64,000 bases of DNA from Patiriisocius marinistellae (lineage in GTDB: Bacteria; Bacteroidota; Bacteroidia; Flavobacteriales; Flavobacteriaceae), in the NCBI RefSeq assembly GCF_009014635.1, contig NZ_BKCF01000004.1:248001-312000 (forward strand). Reading direction: 5' to 3'. The notes beneath the pieces are model-generated. The model worked only from the letters and a program-made list of their open reading frames with translations. It did no database searches and was not told the DNA's origin. The number at the start of each line of letters is the position of its first letter. The stretch's first letter is position 1. This document shows positions 1-9,391 of this stretch, piece after piece. A program made the translations under genes and the position numbers.

Positions 1-123
1 TTTAAAAAAAGAGGCTAAAATATTGATTATCAATAACTTTAAACAATGTTATCATTTTTTCAACCTAAGTTGCGTATTGACAAGGTGGTCACTTGATATG
101 TAAAGAAAGTAATGGTAATTTTT

Positions 124-159
124 CTTCGGAAATTTTAAATTGTTGTTATATTTCCGAAG
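124..159. repeat. Inverted pair of the CTTCGGAAAT motif at the pssA 3' end
   Basis: CTTCGGAAAT at 124-133 and its exact reverse complement at 150-159 form a perfect 10-bp stem with a 16-base loop spanning the pssA stop codon. There is no T-run after the stem on the minus strand, so it is not a classical intrinsic terminator, although an RNA hairpin would form in the pssA message. Confidence 0.8.
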
Positions 160-889
160 GTTTCCAAAAGATTGAAATAAGGATATACAAGGCGATGATA
201 ATTGGAATTGCAATAAACTTAAGCAATAAAATCAAAGCGAAACAAACTATTAAAAACACATACCGAATGCTGTTTTTCTTTACTCCCCATGTTTTAAATT
301 TTAAGGCAAAGAGTGGCAATTCTGCATTTAATAGAATGCAACTTACAAGGGTTAAAATTATTAATAACCATTTATTAAGTATGATTTCTTCAATTTGAAT
401 AGAATTTTGAAATGCAAGAACAAGTGGTAAACTTAAAATTAGCAATGTATTTGCAGGAGTAGGTAATCCTATAAAACTGGAAGTTTGCCTTGTGTCAACA
501 TTAAATTTTGCTAAACGATATGCAGAACCCACCGTGATTAGTAACCCAATAAATGGAATGTAACTTATGATTGAGGTGTTCCAGCCGTCTTCTGCAAAAA
601 CATTAATGATGTCTAATGTGTGTCCTGTGATTGCTTGACTTAGTAATTGTACCATTACAATCCCTGGTACTACACCACTTGTAACCATATCTGCCAATGA
701 GTCTAGCTGTAATCCTACATCACTATGCGCATTGAGTGCTCGCGCGGCAAGCCCATCAAAAAAATCAAAGAAAATTCCTGCAAATGCAAAAAATGCTGCT
801 GAAACTAAATCCCCAGACACTGCAAAAATCATCGCGACACACCCACATAAAAGATTGAGTGAAGTTATAATGTTAGGTATTTGTTTCAT
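146..889 (-). CDS. pssA: CDP-diacylglycerol--serine O-phosphatidyltransferase
   Basis: Membrane enzyme that joins serine to CDP-diacylglycerol to make phosphatidylserine, the precursor of phosphatidylethanolamine. The CDP-alcohol phosphotransferase signature is complete: D42, D45, G46, A49, R50, G59, D63 and D67, inside DFFDGLAAR and the following GLQLDSLAD. The rest of the 247 residues is mostly hydrophobic helices, as expected for the family. It starts at an ATG (889) and is divergent from the PorV2-like gene. The last codons and the sequence just past the stop contain an inverted pair of the dispersed CTTCGGAAAT motif. Family assignment is firm; serine as acceptor is inferred from length and overall resemblance to bacteroidal PssA. 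Confidence 0.93.
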   Translation of the reverse strand: MKQIPNIITSLNLLCGCVAMIFAVSGDLVSAAFFAFAGIFFDFFDGLAARALNAHSDVGLQLDSLADMVTSGVVPGIVMVQLLSQAITGHTLDIINVFAEDGWNTSIISYIPFIGLLITVGSAYRLAKFNVDTRQTSSFIGLPTPANTLLILSLPLVLAFQNSIQIEEIILNKWLLIILTLVSCILLNAELPLFALKFKTWGVKKNSIRYVFLIVCFALILLLKFIAIPIIIALYILISIFWKPSEI

Positions 890-1010
890 GTCTTTAAAAT
901 TTCAGAAATTACAAAAAATTATTAAAAAATTACACTTTGCAAATTTTAACAGATGGCTTTTGTAAAAATAGCAAAGTATTTTCGTCTAACTACTGCAGCG
1001 TACAATATGT

Positions 1011-2144
1011 ATGCAAAATAACAGTTTAATATCTTGTAAAATAGTAAGATATTTGCCAAAAATTACAAGCTTGAAGAAGACCTTATTTTTATTCCTTTCT
1101 ATCTCCATTTTTTCTCTGGTAGCATCTGCTCAAACCGTACGAAAATATTCTAACGAATTTTTAAATATTGGGGTTGATGCAGCAGCGTTTGGTATGGCAA
1201 ATTCTGTCGTTGCTTCAACGGGTGATGTAAATTCTGGATATTGGAATCCTGCAGGACTTGTTAATCTTGAAGATAAAGAACTTTCTTTGATGCACGCTTC
1301 ATATTTTGCAAATATTGCTAACTATGATTATGCGGCTTTTGCAATGCCACTTGATGACCAGAGTGCGGTTGCCTTATCTGTTATACGATTTGGTGTAGAT
1401 GATATTTTGAACACCACTCAATTAATAGATGACCAAGGTCAAATAAATTATGATCGTATTAGTCTTTTCTCAACGGCTGATTATGCATTTACTTTTTCGT
1501 ATGCAAAAAGATTACCGTTAGATGGCTTAAACATTGGTGTCAATGCCAAGGTAGTACGCCGCATTATTGGAGATTTTGCATCTTCTTGGGGATTTGGTCT
1601 AGATGCTGGATTACAATTTAAACGTGGTAATTGGAATTTTGGATTAATGGCGAGAGATATTACAACGACCTATAATGCATGGTCTATTGATGAAGAACAG
1701 TTTGCTGAAATACAAGGTGCTGTTGAAGGACAAAATCAAGATTTACCAGAAACTACTGAAATTACTATCCCAAAACTTCAAATAGGGATGTCTCGTAAAT
1801 TTGTACATCATTATGATTATTCTCTTCTTGCAGAAGTGGATATGAATGTAAGATTTGCACAAACTAATGATATTATTTCTAGCTCATCTGTAAGTGTTAC
1901 TCCTTCTCTGGGGCTACAGTTTGGTTACATCGATATGATTTACTTACGCGGTGGTGTTGGTAATTTTCAAAATATTGAGCAACTAGATGGTGAAGATTCT
2001 GTAGGATTCCAGCCCAACTTTGGCGTAGGTTTCAATTACAAAGGCATTCAAGTAGATTATGCTTTGACAGATATAGGTGACCAAAGTGCAGCATTATATT
2101 CTAATGTTTTTTCACTAAAAGTTGATTTGAGTATCTTTAGATAA
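1011..2144 (+). CDS. PorV2-like type IX secretion-associated outer-membrane protein
   Basis: A 377-residue PorV/PorQ-family beta-barrel protein, predicted in the outer membrane. The N-terminus has a signal peptide (hydrophobic stretch about 24-40, cleavage after VASA), then the family hallmark region with FLNIGVDAAAFGMA and GYWNPAGL near residues 50-80. Strand-like segments follow to a C-terminal aromatic/arginine end (SIFR). PorV proteins shuttle or anchor type IX secretion cargo; the PorV2 group is a conserved bacteroidal relative whose exact role is less clear. The ATG at 1011 leaves a long n-region; a TTG near 1071 just before KKTLFL could also serve. It is followed after 25 bases by a DUF4105 gene on the same strand. 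Confidence 0.8.
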   Translation: MQNNSLISCKIVRYLPKITSLKKTLFLFLSISIFSLVASAQTVRKYSNEFLNIGVDAAAFGMANSVVASTGDVNSGYWNPAGLVNLEDKELSLMHASYFANIANYDYAAFAMPLDDQSAVALSVIRFGVDDILNTTQLIDDQGQINYDRISLFSTADYAFTFSYAKRLPLDGLNIGVNAKVVRRIIGDFASSWGFGLDAGLQFKRGNWNFGLMARDITTTYNAWSIDEEQFAEIQGAVEGQNQDLPETTEITIPKLQIGMSRKFVHHYDYSLLAEVDMNVRFAQTNDIISSSSVSVTPSLGLQFGYIDMIYLRGGVGNFQNIEQLDGEDSVGFQPNFGVGFNYKGIQVDYALTDIGDQSAALYSNVFSLKVDLSIFR

Positions 2145-2169
2145 TCTAAACTTGCAACGTTATTACTTC

Positions 2170-3360
2170 ATGAAAAAGCTACTTTTTCTTTTATTTATAC
2201 TTTTTTTTTCTTTTGCATATTCGCAATCTGGTTTGATTGATAATAGCCCCCAGTTTAGTGTTATTACACTTGGACCTGGTGATAATTTGAATGACTCCTT
2301 TGGGCATAATGCATTTAGATTTACAGATGCTATAAATAATATTGATGTAGTTTATGACTATGGAAGGTTTGATTTTGACACCCCTAACTTTTATATAAAA
2401 TTTGCTAGAGGAAAACTGCCATACGCTTTAGGAAGAGCTCCTTATACTCCTTTTATAGAACATTATGAAAATCAAGAACGCACTATCAAAGAACAAGTTC
2501 TTGATTTAACGACTGAAGAGGCCATTACACTTTTTGAGTATTTAGAAAACAACTATTTACCAATGAATAGAAATTATAAATACGATTTCTTTTATGATAA
2601 TTGTGCCACTAAAATGCGAGATGTATTAGTTGAAGTATTAGGGAGTAAATTAAAGTTTAGTGACAGTTATGTTTTAGAGACTAAAACTTTTAGAACATTA
2701 ATTCAAGAACGCCTCAACACTAATACCTGGGGAAGCTTGGGTATTGATGTTGCGCTAGGAGCTGTAATTGATAGACAAGCAACGCCATGGGAACATCAAT
2801 TTTTACCAGCATTTGTTCATAAGGCAATTAGCGAAGCAAGCATTACTGAAAGTGGCGTTGAAAAGCCTTTAGTAAAAAAATCAATTACTATTTACAATGC
2901 TGTACCTAAAGAAAACACTAATTTCTTTTTTACGAGTCCGTTGTTTATTTTTTCACTGATTGCAATCTTTATTTGTTACATTACTTACAGAGATTTTAAT
3001 AAAAGCAATCGAACTCGTTGGTTAGACAGTGTGCTGTTTTTTGTGACTGGGCTTGTAGGGTTTTTACTTATTCCACTTTGGTTTGGCACAGACCACACTG
3101 CGACTGCAAACAATTATAATTTGCTTTGGGCAGTGCCACTCAACCTTTTATTTTTCACTCTTATAGGAAGCAAAACCCCTAAAAAATGGTTGCGCCGCTA
3201 TGTATTTTTCTTAATTTTAATGCTTATTCTAATGGGAGTTCATTGGGTAACAGGTGTCGAGGTTTTTGCAATTGGATTATTACCTTTACTTATTGCAATG
3301 ATGGTACGCTATATCTATTTACTCAAATATTTAGGAATTAAAAAAGAAGTTGAGGCCTAG
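2170..3360 (+). CDS. DUF4105 (Lnb-like N-terminal) membrane protein
   Basis: The ATG at 2170 begins MKKLLFLLFILFF, a clear signal peptide ending near YSQS; an upstream in-frame TTG at 2152 is less likely. The periplasmic N-terminal half matches DUF4105, with the conserved GPGDNLNDSFGHNAFRF, VVYDYGRFDFDTPNFY and YDFFYDNCATKMRD stretches (His and Cys suggest a papain-like or NlpC-like fold, which is inference). The C-terminal third holds about five hydrophobic segments (from roughly residue 255), so the domain is tethered to the inner membrane. It probably shares a transcript with the PorV2-like gene. Substrate unknown. Confidence 0.75.
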   Translation: MKKLLFLLFILFFSFAYSQSGLIDNSPQFSVITLGPGDNLNDSFGHNAFRFTDAINNIDVVYDYGRFDFDTPNFYIKFARGKLPYALGRAPYTPFIEHYENQERTIKEQVLDLTTEEAITLFEYLENNYLPMNRNYKYDFFYDNCATKMRDVLVEVLGSKLKFSDSYVLETKTFRTLIQERLNTNTWGSLGIDVALGAVIDRQATPWEHQFLPAFVHKAISEASITESGVEKPLVKKSITIYNAVPKENTNFFFTSPLFIFSLIAIFICYITYRDFNKSNRTRWLDSVLFFVTGLVGFLLIPLWFGTDHTATANNYNLLWAVPLNLLFFTLIGSKTPKKWLRRYVFFLILMLILMGVHWVTGVEVFAIGLLPLLIAMMVRYIYLLKYLGIKKEVEA

Positions 3361-3470
3361 AAGTTCTTCGGAAATATGACATGAATTTAATCTCTTAATT
3401 CTATTTTACCTTATCAAAAAATTATAATTATTGCTATTAAGAAACAAAATAGTAATCCCCAATTATAGTA

Positions 3471-4865
3471 TCACTGCCCACGGAAGAAAATAATTGTACT
3501 TAATGTTTTTACCACAATACTAATGTCTAAAAACATACTACGGTGTTTAATGTAATATAAGTCATATTGAAGTTTTTCAAGTGCATCCTCCTGTGTCATT
3601 CCATATTTAGCATTTACCTGTGCCCAACCTGTAACACCAGGTTTTACAATATGTCTTACTTCGTAAAAAGGTATCGTTTCAGAAAGGTTTTCTACAAATA
3701 TGGGACGTTCTGGGCGAGGTCCAATGACACTCATCTCACCTTTTATGACATTAATAAATTGAGGGATTTCATCAAAACGAGATTTTCTTAGAAAACGACC
3801 AAATTTTGTAACTCTACTGTCTCCCTCTTGCGCAAATTGTGCTCCGTGTTTTTCAGCATCGGTTACCATGCTTCTGAGTTTGTAGATTTTAAAATGTTTA
3901 CCATTCTTCCCTATTCGGGTTTGTGTGTAAAACATAGGTCCTTTATTGCCCAGCAAATTTCCGAAGATAATGATTGGAGAAATAAGTAATCCAAAGGCAA
4001 CTCCTAGAATTGAAAAAAAGATGTCCAATACACGATGGAAAAATAAATATAGTTTGTTTTGGTTACTTCGGCTAAATGGAAAATAACGGTAAAAATCTTT
4101 ATCTACATGTTGTACTGGAACCCTGTGAGTAATCTCTTCATATACCTGTGTATACTCTTTAATAGGTACCCCGCTTTCTAGTAACAATATGAGCTTATTA
4201 TATAAAGAAACTGTCATTCCCTCTGCTTGAGGTGTTGCTATGACGATTTCAGAAATGAACATATCAGAGATTGAATCTGCTGTATCATTTTGTTCTATTT
4301 TTCTTACGTGAGGACTAAGAAATGGATTTTCGATATCGTTTTTAGTGCTAACAAAACCAACTACCCTATAATTAGGGTCACTCTTTTGCAGAGAATCTAT
4401 TATGACGTTCACATCATTTTCATTCGCTATTAATAATACTCTTTTATGAAATCTGGGAGCAGAAATTAGTACAATATATGCATAACGCCAAATGAGTAAT
4501 GCAAGATTTATTGCTACATAGAAATAGACTATTTGCAATCTGTTTTCAGGAAGTTCTGGTGTGAAAAATGGTGTTAAAAGGTAAAATAATACCGTTAATG
4601 ACGAGGTTAAAACCACGTTTTGTACAACAACTTCAAACTTACTTGCTTTTTGAAGATTATATAATTCAAATATTGTCGCAAAAATTGACAGGTAAAATGC
4701 GAGAACAATTGACCAAACCCAGTGTATAGAATTGATTTTAAAATAATCAAAATTAAATGCTTGACCTATAAAATATAAAATAGCTAGAACGCTCACAATG
4801 TCTAGAATGCGCAACAAAACTTTACGCTCGGAGATATCAAAATGGATATTCGATTTTTTAGACAT
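3471..4865 (-). CDS. Polyprenyl glycosylphosphotransferase (WcaJ-like priming enzyme)
   Basis: Transfers a sugar-1-phosphate from a nucleotide sugar to undecaprenyl phosphate, the first step of repeat-unit assembly. About four N-terminal membrane helices precede a CoA-binding-like middle region. The C-terminal bacterial sugar transferase domain follows, with GPMFYTQTRIGKNGKHFKIY, the KLRSMVTDAE stretch, KSRFDEIPQFINV, GEMSVIGPRPER and KPGVTGWAQVNAKYG. I start at the ATG (4865, MSKKSNIHF); an in-frame TTG at 4886 adds seven residues. It is the last gene of the 30 kb polysaccharide locus and converges with the DUF4105 gene. Which sugar is transferred is not visible. Confidence 0.9.
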   Translation of the reverse strand: MSKKSNIHFDISERKVLLRILDIVSVLAILYFIGQAFNFDYFKINSIHWVWSIVLAFYLSIFATIFELYNLQKASKFEVVVQNVVLTSSLTVLFYLLTPFFTPELPENRLQIVYFYVAINLALLIWRYAYIVLISAPRFHKRVLLIANENDVNVIIDSLQKSDPNYRVVGFVSTKNDIENPFLSPHVRKIEQNDTADSISDMFISEIVIATPQAEGMTVSLYNKLILLLESGVPIKEYTQVYEEITHRVPVQHVDKDFYRYFPFSRSNQNKLYLFFHRVLDIFFSILGVAFGLLISPIIIFGNLLGNKGPMFYTQTRIGKNGKHFKIYKLRSMVTDAEKHGAQFAQEGDSRVTKFGRFLRKSRFDEIPQFINVIKGEMSVIGPRPERPIFVENLSETIPFYEVRHIVKPGVTGWAQVNAKYGMTQEDALEKLQYDLYYIKHRSMFLDISIVVKTLSTIIFFRGQ

Positions 4866-4895
4866 TGGGTAGTTTTGGAGGCTCAAAAATAACGA

Positions 4896-5912
4896 TTAAT
4901 CTTTTAGTATAGAGACCCATTTTTCCTTTACTTGTTGCCAATCAAATAGCTCGCTGTAGTTTCTCGCATTTATTGATAGTCTAACTGCTTTATCATTTTC
5001 ACTCATTAAATTTTTAATCGCTATTACAAAATCTGTTATGCTGTTGGGTTTTATTAAGATACCTGTTTCGTTGTTTTTTATAAGATGCGGTAATCCTCCC
5101 ACATTTGTTGAAACTACTGGAAGTCCTAATGCCATAGCCTCAATAACACTCACTGGCATATTGTCAAAATTTGTCGTATTGATAAAAATATCATGTTTTT
5201 TAGATTCTTCAATCCACTGATTTTTGGTTAATTTTCCAGTAAAATTAACCTTCAAATTATATTGTTCTGCATATTTTATACAATGATCTTGACTACCATC
5301 CTTCTCTGGCCCAACCATAGTTAAGCTTGCTTGCACACCTTCATAAACAAGCTGCTTCAAAACGTCTATTGCCAATTGAGGATTATAAATTTTTGAAAAA
5401 GAACGTACCCATAATAACTTTGCCGTTACAATTTCTCTCTGTAAGAACGGATAGTTTTCAATTTTAATGGTGTTAGGAATATACATTGTATTGTGATATC
5501 CTTCTGCTTTAAACGCTTCTAATAAGTATGAAGACGGAGCAACGTTAACTTTTGATTTCTGAAATAATTTTGTTGAAGCTTTCGGGCTTTTTTTTAGACG
5601 CTCTGGTAGGTTACCACCATGTAAAATAGGGATATATGGTATATTAAACTTTCGGCATAATGATGCTACTGCTACAGCATATTTAAAGTTGAGTGTACTG
5701 TATGTGTCTATTAATACAATATCTGTCTCATTTCGGTATTTATAGACAGTATTGAGCATATCAAGTAATCGCCATGCTTTATTTTTCTTTGATGACGTTG
5801 TTATTAGTTTAAATCCCTCAATTTTGAGTTGTTCACTCAAAGTATCTATAGTTGTTATTGTTGCATTACCAACACCGCTTTTATTACCTACGTAAAGTAT
5901 TCTTTTTTTCAT
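4896..5912 (-). CDS. Glycosyltransferase, GT-B (GT4-like)
   Basis: A 338-residue cytosolic glycosyltransferase that probably adds one sugar to the lipid-linked glycan. The GT-B layout is clear: a glycine-rich N-terminus (GNKSGVGNATIT), PILHGGNLPERL near residue 97 and a donor-binding C-terminal half with FDNMPVSVIEAMALGLPVV and the following NVGGLP. The E in VIEAM is the conserved acidic donor-ribose residue of GT4. Its first 29 bases overlap the upstream ligase-like gene, which points to translational coupling. Donor and acceptor cannot be read from sequence. Confidence 0.85.
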   Translation of the reverse strand: MKKRILYVGNKSGVGNATITTIDTLSEQLKIEGFKLITTSSKKNKAWRLLDMLNTVYKYRNETDIVLIDTYSTLNFKYAVAVASLCRKFNIPYIPILHGGNLPERLKKSPKASTKLFQKSKVNVAPSSYLLEAFKAEGYHNTMYIPNTIKIENYPFLQREIVTAKLLWVRSFSKIYNPQLAIDVLKQLVYEGVQASLTMVGPEKDGSQDHCIKYAEQYNLKVNFTGKLTKNQWIEESKKHDIFINTTNFDNMPVSVIEAMALGLPVVSTNVGGLPHLIKNNETGILIKPNSITDFVIAIKNLMSENDKAVRLSINARNYSELFDWQQVKEKWVSILKD

Positions 5913-7164
5913 GTAGTAATGTTATTAAACAGAGTCCATAGATAAATCCCGGAGCGGCAATACGCATTGAGGTATGGTTTATTGTAGCAAACCAAAAAAA
6001 CAAAAAAGGAATAAGATAGTAATTTGACCTATTTCTCAACCAAAGAAATATGGGTGTAAACATTAATATAAGTAATCCAACGATTCCAAAAATACCGTGT
6101 TCTGATAGCATTCTACTTACCTCGTTATGCGTTGCAGAAAGCTCCCCTGTGTTTAAATAGCGATATTCTTTTACTTTCCCCACTCCTATACCAATAATTG
6201 GATTTTCTACAAATGCTTCAAGTTCTGTGGTTATCAATTCTGACCTTCCCGTAGTAATATCATCCTTTAAAACTCCTGCAGCGTTTTGATTTGAGTAACG
6301 CTTATCAATAAGGCCTGATGTAGAAATTGATACAACAACCCAGACTGCAACAAACACTCCTAAAACAATCCCTACCCTAGGTATTAATTTTGATTTTTCT
6401 ACGCTAGGCGCTTTTCTAAAATAAAAATAAGTAAATAAAATTGCACAAATTATAGCTGTAATAACCCCTCCACGTGAAAATGTAGCAATAGCTCTATAAC
6501 TAACAGCAGCTAACAATACAATATCTATAACATTTAAGACATTACTCTTTATAATTAATAATCTTGAGTATAAAATAAACATTGCTAATCCTAACAAGGT
6601 GGCTACCTGATTGGGACCAAAACCACCAGAAGCTGCAAAATTTGATGCTGTTCCATTTATCGCATCTCTTAGATCTGGAGTAAAAACATAAAGATATGTT
6701 GTCATAGAAATAATTGGAAACAATACAGCTAATAATACTTCCTGAAAACGCTTTGTTGTTATTCTATTTTCGTAACAGTACAATGCACTAATCGCTAAAC
6801 ACGCTGGACCACTAAGATTAAAGCCTATTGCGTTACCCACTTTAGCACCATAACTAAGTGTTACTGATGCTACAAAAACACCTGGAATTAAGCACAGTAT
6901 AAAAATTACGTAAGGCCAAGATTTAAGTTTAAATCCTGTGTAGAACATTCCTAAACCTAAAAAAGCTATTACTGCATATTTTATAAACTCATAAGAAAAT
7001 GCACCACCCGTCATACGAGAAAACACTTCAAATCCCATCACATAAGCAGCACCTAAAAGTGCTTCATTTTTCCGGTTTGAATTTAAAAATATACGATATA
7101 AAAAATAGAGGATAGCTGCTAAAAGAAACACCTTTGCAGATTCCCTAACAAAAAACACAATCAA
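5884..7164 (-). CDS. O-antigen ligase/polymerase (Wzy/WaaL-like)
   Basis: About 426 residues with ten or more hydrophobic helices and the O-antigen ligase family loop near the C-terminus (PIIGIGVGKVKEYRYLN, then SATHNEVSRMLSEHGIFG), where the His is typical of periplasmic polymerase or ligase loops. It would polymerise or ligate lipid-linked repeat units in the periplasm. No ATG is available: the listed start is a TTG, but the frame stays open upstream to a stop at 7237-7239. The extra codons encode a membrane-like N-terminus (KKITYIQLLALHIAIG), so the true start may be a rare codon such as ATT near 7209. The 3' end overlaps the next glycosyltransferase. Confidence 0.82.
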   Translation of the reverse strand: MIVFFVRESAKVFLLAAILYFLYRIFLNSNRKNEALLGAAYVMGFEVFSRMTGGAFSYEFIKYAVIAFLGLGMFYTGFKLKSWPYVIFILCLIPGVFVASVTLSYGAKVGNAIGFNLSGPACLAISALYCYENRITTKRFQEVLLAVLFPIISMTTYLYVFTPDLRDAINGTASNFAASGGFGPNQVATLLGLAMFILYSRLLIIKSNVLNVIDIVLLAAVSYRAIATFSRGGVITAIICAILFTYFYFRKAPSVEKSKLIPRVGIVLGVFVAVWVVVSISTSGLIDKRYSNQNAAGVLKDDITTGRSELITTELEAFVENPIIGIGVGKVKEYRYLNTGELSATHNEVSRMLSEHGIFGIVGLLILMFTPIFLWLRNRSNYYLIPFLFFWFATINHTSMRIAAPGFIYGLCLITLLHEKKNTLRR

Positions 7165-7226
7165 CCCTATAGCAATGTGTAAGGCTAATAATTGAATGTA
7201 GGTTATTTTCTTAATTCGTTTGATAT

Positions 7227-8282
7227 CTAAATGCTTTTATAAAAAGTAAGTAGTTGTGGCACAACTGTTTTAAGTCCGTAATTTGCCAATATATGCTCTC
7301 TAAATAATTTTGAGTCATATTTGCACATCTCTAAATCGTTTATATATTCAATTAAAGCTTGCGCTAATTGATTACAATTATCATTTTCAACAATTTTTCC
7401 AAATGTACCTATAACTTTAGGACATTGCCCCACATTAGTACATACTACGGCAAGTCCAAAGGCACCATATTCTAATAACGCCATAGGAAGCCCCTCGTCA
7501 CTTGATGATAACACTCCAATAAGTGCAGTTTTAAGTTCTAAATTTACATTAGCAACAACCCCTTTGAAGGTTACGTTGTCCGTTAGCTTATTTAGTTTTA
7601 CAAAATCCTTCAAATTTTGAGAATATGTATCATTGAAATCTTTTCCAATCAATTTTAAATTCCAATAAGGGAATTGGGCATTCACAATTTTAAATGCTCT
7701 CAATAAATTAATATGGTTTTTAGGCTCTTTTAAGTTAGCTACACAAACTATACTTTGTTCTCTTCGTTTTTCTTCTTCGGAAATATTAGCGACTGAAACA
7801 AAATTAGGAATATATTCAACTTTAGAGTTAGACAGATATGTTAAACACCATTTTTTTAAAGGCTCATTAACTGTCAATATTCCCGAAAATAATTTTGAGC
7901 ATCCATAAAGCACTTTATTATTTATTCTTGAAGTGTGTACTCTATTACCTTGATGTTCGTGCCAAATGAGTTTTAATCTTGGCACTCTTAATTTTAATAA
8001 GGTTGCAAAGAAATAAGAAGTTGTATGTGCATGAACAATATCAACATTATTTTCCTTTACGTATTTCTTCAAACGACTAAGTGCTTTCAAATCAAATGTT
8101 CCTTTCTTTTTAATAAATAAATAAGGCACATTTTTATCAAGAGTATTATTTAAAATACCTTCTTTACGAGTTACTGCTATAGCACTAAAATCAATCTTGC
8201 TGTGTAATGTATTTGCAAAAGTAACAGCTACACGTTCTGCTCCTCCAGCATCAAGGTTATCTATTAATTGTAGCACTCTCAT
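7227..8282 (-). CDS. Glycosyltransferase family 4
   Basis: A 351-residue GT-B enzyme. The N-terminal acceptor domain starts with LQLIDNLDAGGAERVAV, whose GGAER loop is typical of GT4, followed by DIVHAHTTSYFF and HEHQGNR. The C-terminal donor domain has VCVANLKEPKNH and SSDEGLPMALLEYGAFGLAV with the conserved E-x7-E-type acidic pair. It starts at an ATG that overlaps the stop of the upstream gene by four bases, so the two are probably coupled. The sugar specificity is unknown. Confidence 0.87.
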   Translation of the reverse strand: MRVLQLIDNLDAGGAERVAVTFANTLHSKIDFSAIAVTRKEGILNNTLDKNVPYLFIKKKGTFDLKALSRLKKYVKENNVDIVHAHTTSYFFATLLKLRVPRLKLIWHEHQGNRVHTSRINNKVLYGCSKLFSGILTVNEPLKKWCLTYLSNSKVEYIPNFVSVANISEEEKRREQSIVCVANLKEPKNHINLLRAFKIVNAQFPYWNLKLIGKDFNDTYSQNLKDFVKLNKLTDNVTFKGVVANVNLELKTALIGVLSSSDEGLPMALLEYGAFGLAVVCTNVGQCPKVIGTFGKIVENDNCNQLAQALIEYINDLEMCKYDSKLFREHILANYGLKTVVPQLLTFYKSI

Positions 8283-9391
8283 TTTAAAAGCTTTTTTATT
8301 TCAGTTTCAAAAGTATCTAATGTATATTGTTGTGACCACTCTATCCCTTTTTTAGACATCAAAAGTAGTTTCTCTCTATTTGAAAGTAATTTAGAAATTG
8401 TCATTTTATCTTTTTCTAAATCCAAATTTAATAAAACTCCCCGCTCACCAAAATTTAACATCCAAGGGACACATGAAACAGGTGTTGCTATTGGAATTGC
8501 TCCCCAAAACATAGCTTCGGCTAATACTTTTGGCCAGCCTTCAGATTTTGAAGGAAGGATTGAGAAATCACTATTTTGATACGCTAATTTAAGCGAATCT
8601 GCATTTTGATTTCCCATAAAAAGTATACTTTCTTGTAGATTATTATTAACTACATAAGTTTCTAACTCTTCTCGTTTTATGCCATCTCCGTAAAATTTCA
8701 GTGAACAAAAAAAACCGTTTTTAATTAATTTTTCAATGAGTTTAATTGCATAGATTGGCCTTTTGCCATTTACTAAACTACCAACAAATAAAAAACTAAA
8801 TGGGGCATGGAACCTATTACTTTCAAATTGACAAATTTCCGAAGTTCTATAGGAAGCCGTGAAAAAGGATTTTATATTTTTTGATTGATTAAACCAGTCA
8901 CCATATACTAAAACTTGCATGTTTTTTGTCCAGAATGTATTTGACAACAACCATTTTTGAAATCGATAACTTAGCGGTTGTTCTGCTTTTGGATCCCAAT
9001 TTCCTGCATATTTTGCTGTTTTTTTAATTGATGGAAAAAAAACTTGTGTAAGACAACCTAAGAGACCAATATTGCCTGGGCATCTAAGATGAATATGATC
9101 TGCCTTTTTCATTTCTAGTATAAGACGAAATAAAATAAAAGGTATAAAAACAACGGATTTTAAGGCAAACCAAGGACTACTAAATTTTAAAAAAGGAATA
9201 CTTTTTACGGTAATATCATTTCGCTTAAAAGCATCGGTTAATAAAACTGGTTTATATTTTGTAGGAGATACAATTGTCACCTCACTTACATCTTCCATCC
9301 ATATGTTCATTTCTTTAACATATGGTGCGTAAGATTTAAAACCGTAGTCTGTTTTAAGAGTAGGCGCAAGTGTTACTACGAGTAATTTCAT
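8279..9391 (-). CDS. Glycosyltransferase family 4
   Basis: A 370-residue GT-B enzyme. The N-terminal half is less typical but holds ADHIHLRCPGNIGLLG. The C-terminal half is clearly GT4: FLFVGSLVNGKRPIYAIKLI, LKFYGDGIKREEL and SKSEGWPKVLAEAMFWGAIP with the conserved acidic residues, then VSCVPWML. It overlaps the downstream gene by four bases and the upstream acetyltransferase by one base, so it is in a tightly coupled part of the locus. Donor and acceptor unknown. Confidence 0.85.
   Translation of the reverse strand: MKLLVVTLAPTLKTDYGFKSYAPYVKEMNIWMEDVSEVTIVSPTKYKPVLLTDAFKRNDITVKSIPFLKFSSPWFALKSVVFIPFILFRLILEMKKADHIHLRCPGNIGLLGCLTQVFFPSIKKTAKYAGNWDPKAEQPLSYRFQKWLLSNTFWTKNMQVLVYGDWFNQSKNIKSFFTASYRTSEICQFESNRFHAPFSFLFVGSLVNGKRPIYAIKLIEKLIKNGFFCSLKFYGDGIKREELETYVVNNNLQESILFMGNQNADSLKLAYQNSDFSILPSKSEGWPKVLAEAMFWGAIPIATPVSCVPWMLNFGERGVLLNLDLEKDKMTISKLLSNREKLLLMSKKGIEWSQQYTLDTFETEIKKLLK

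Noticed and set aside
93-398. Open reading frame on the plus strand across the pssA 3' end
   Set aside because: It lies opposite pssA, whose complete enzyme signature and membrane pattern are clear; the opposite frame has no recognisable domain.
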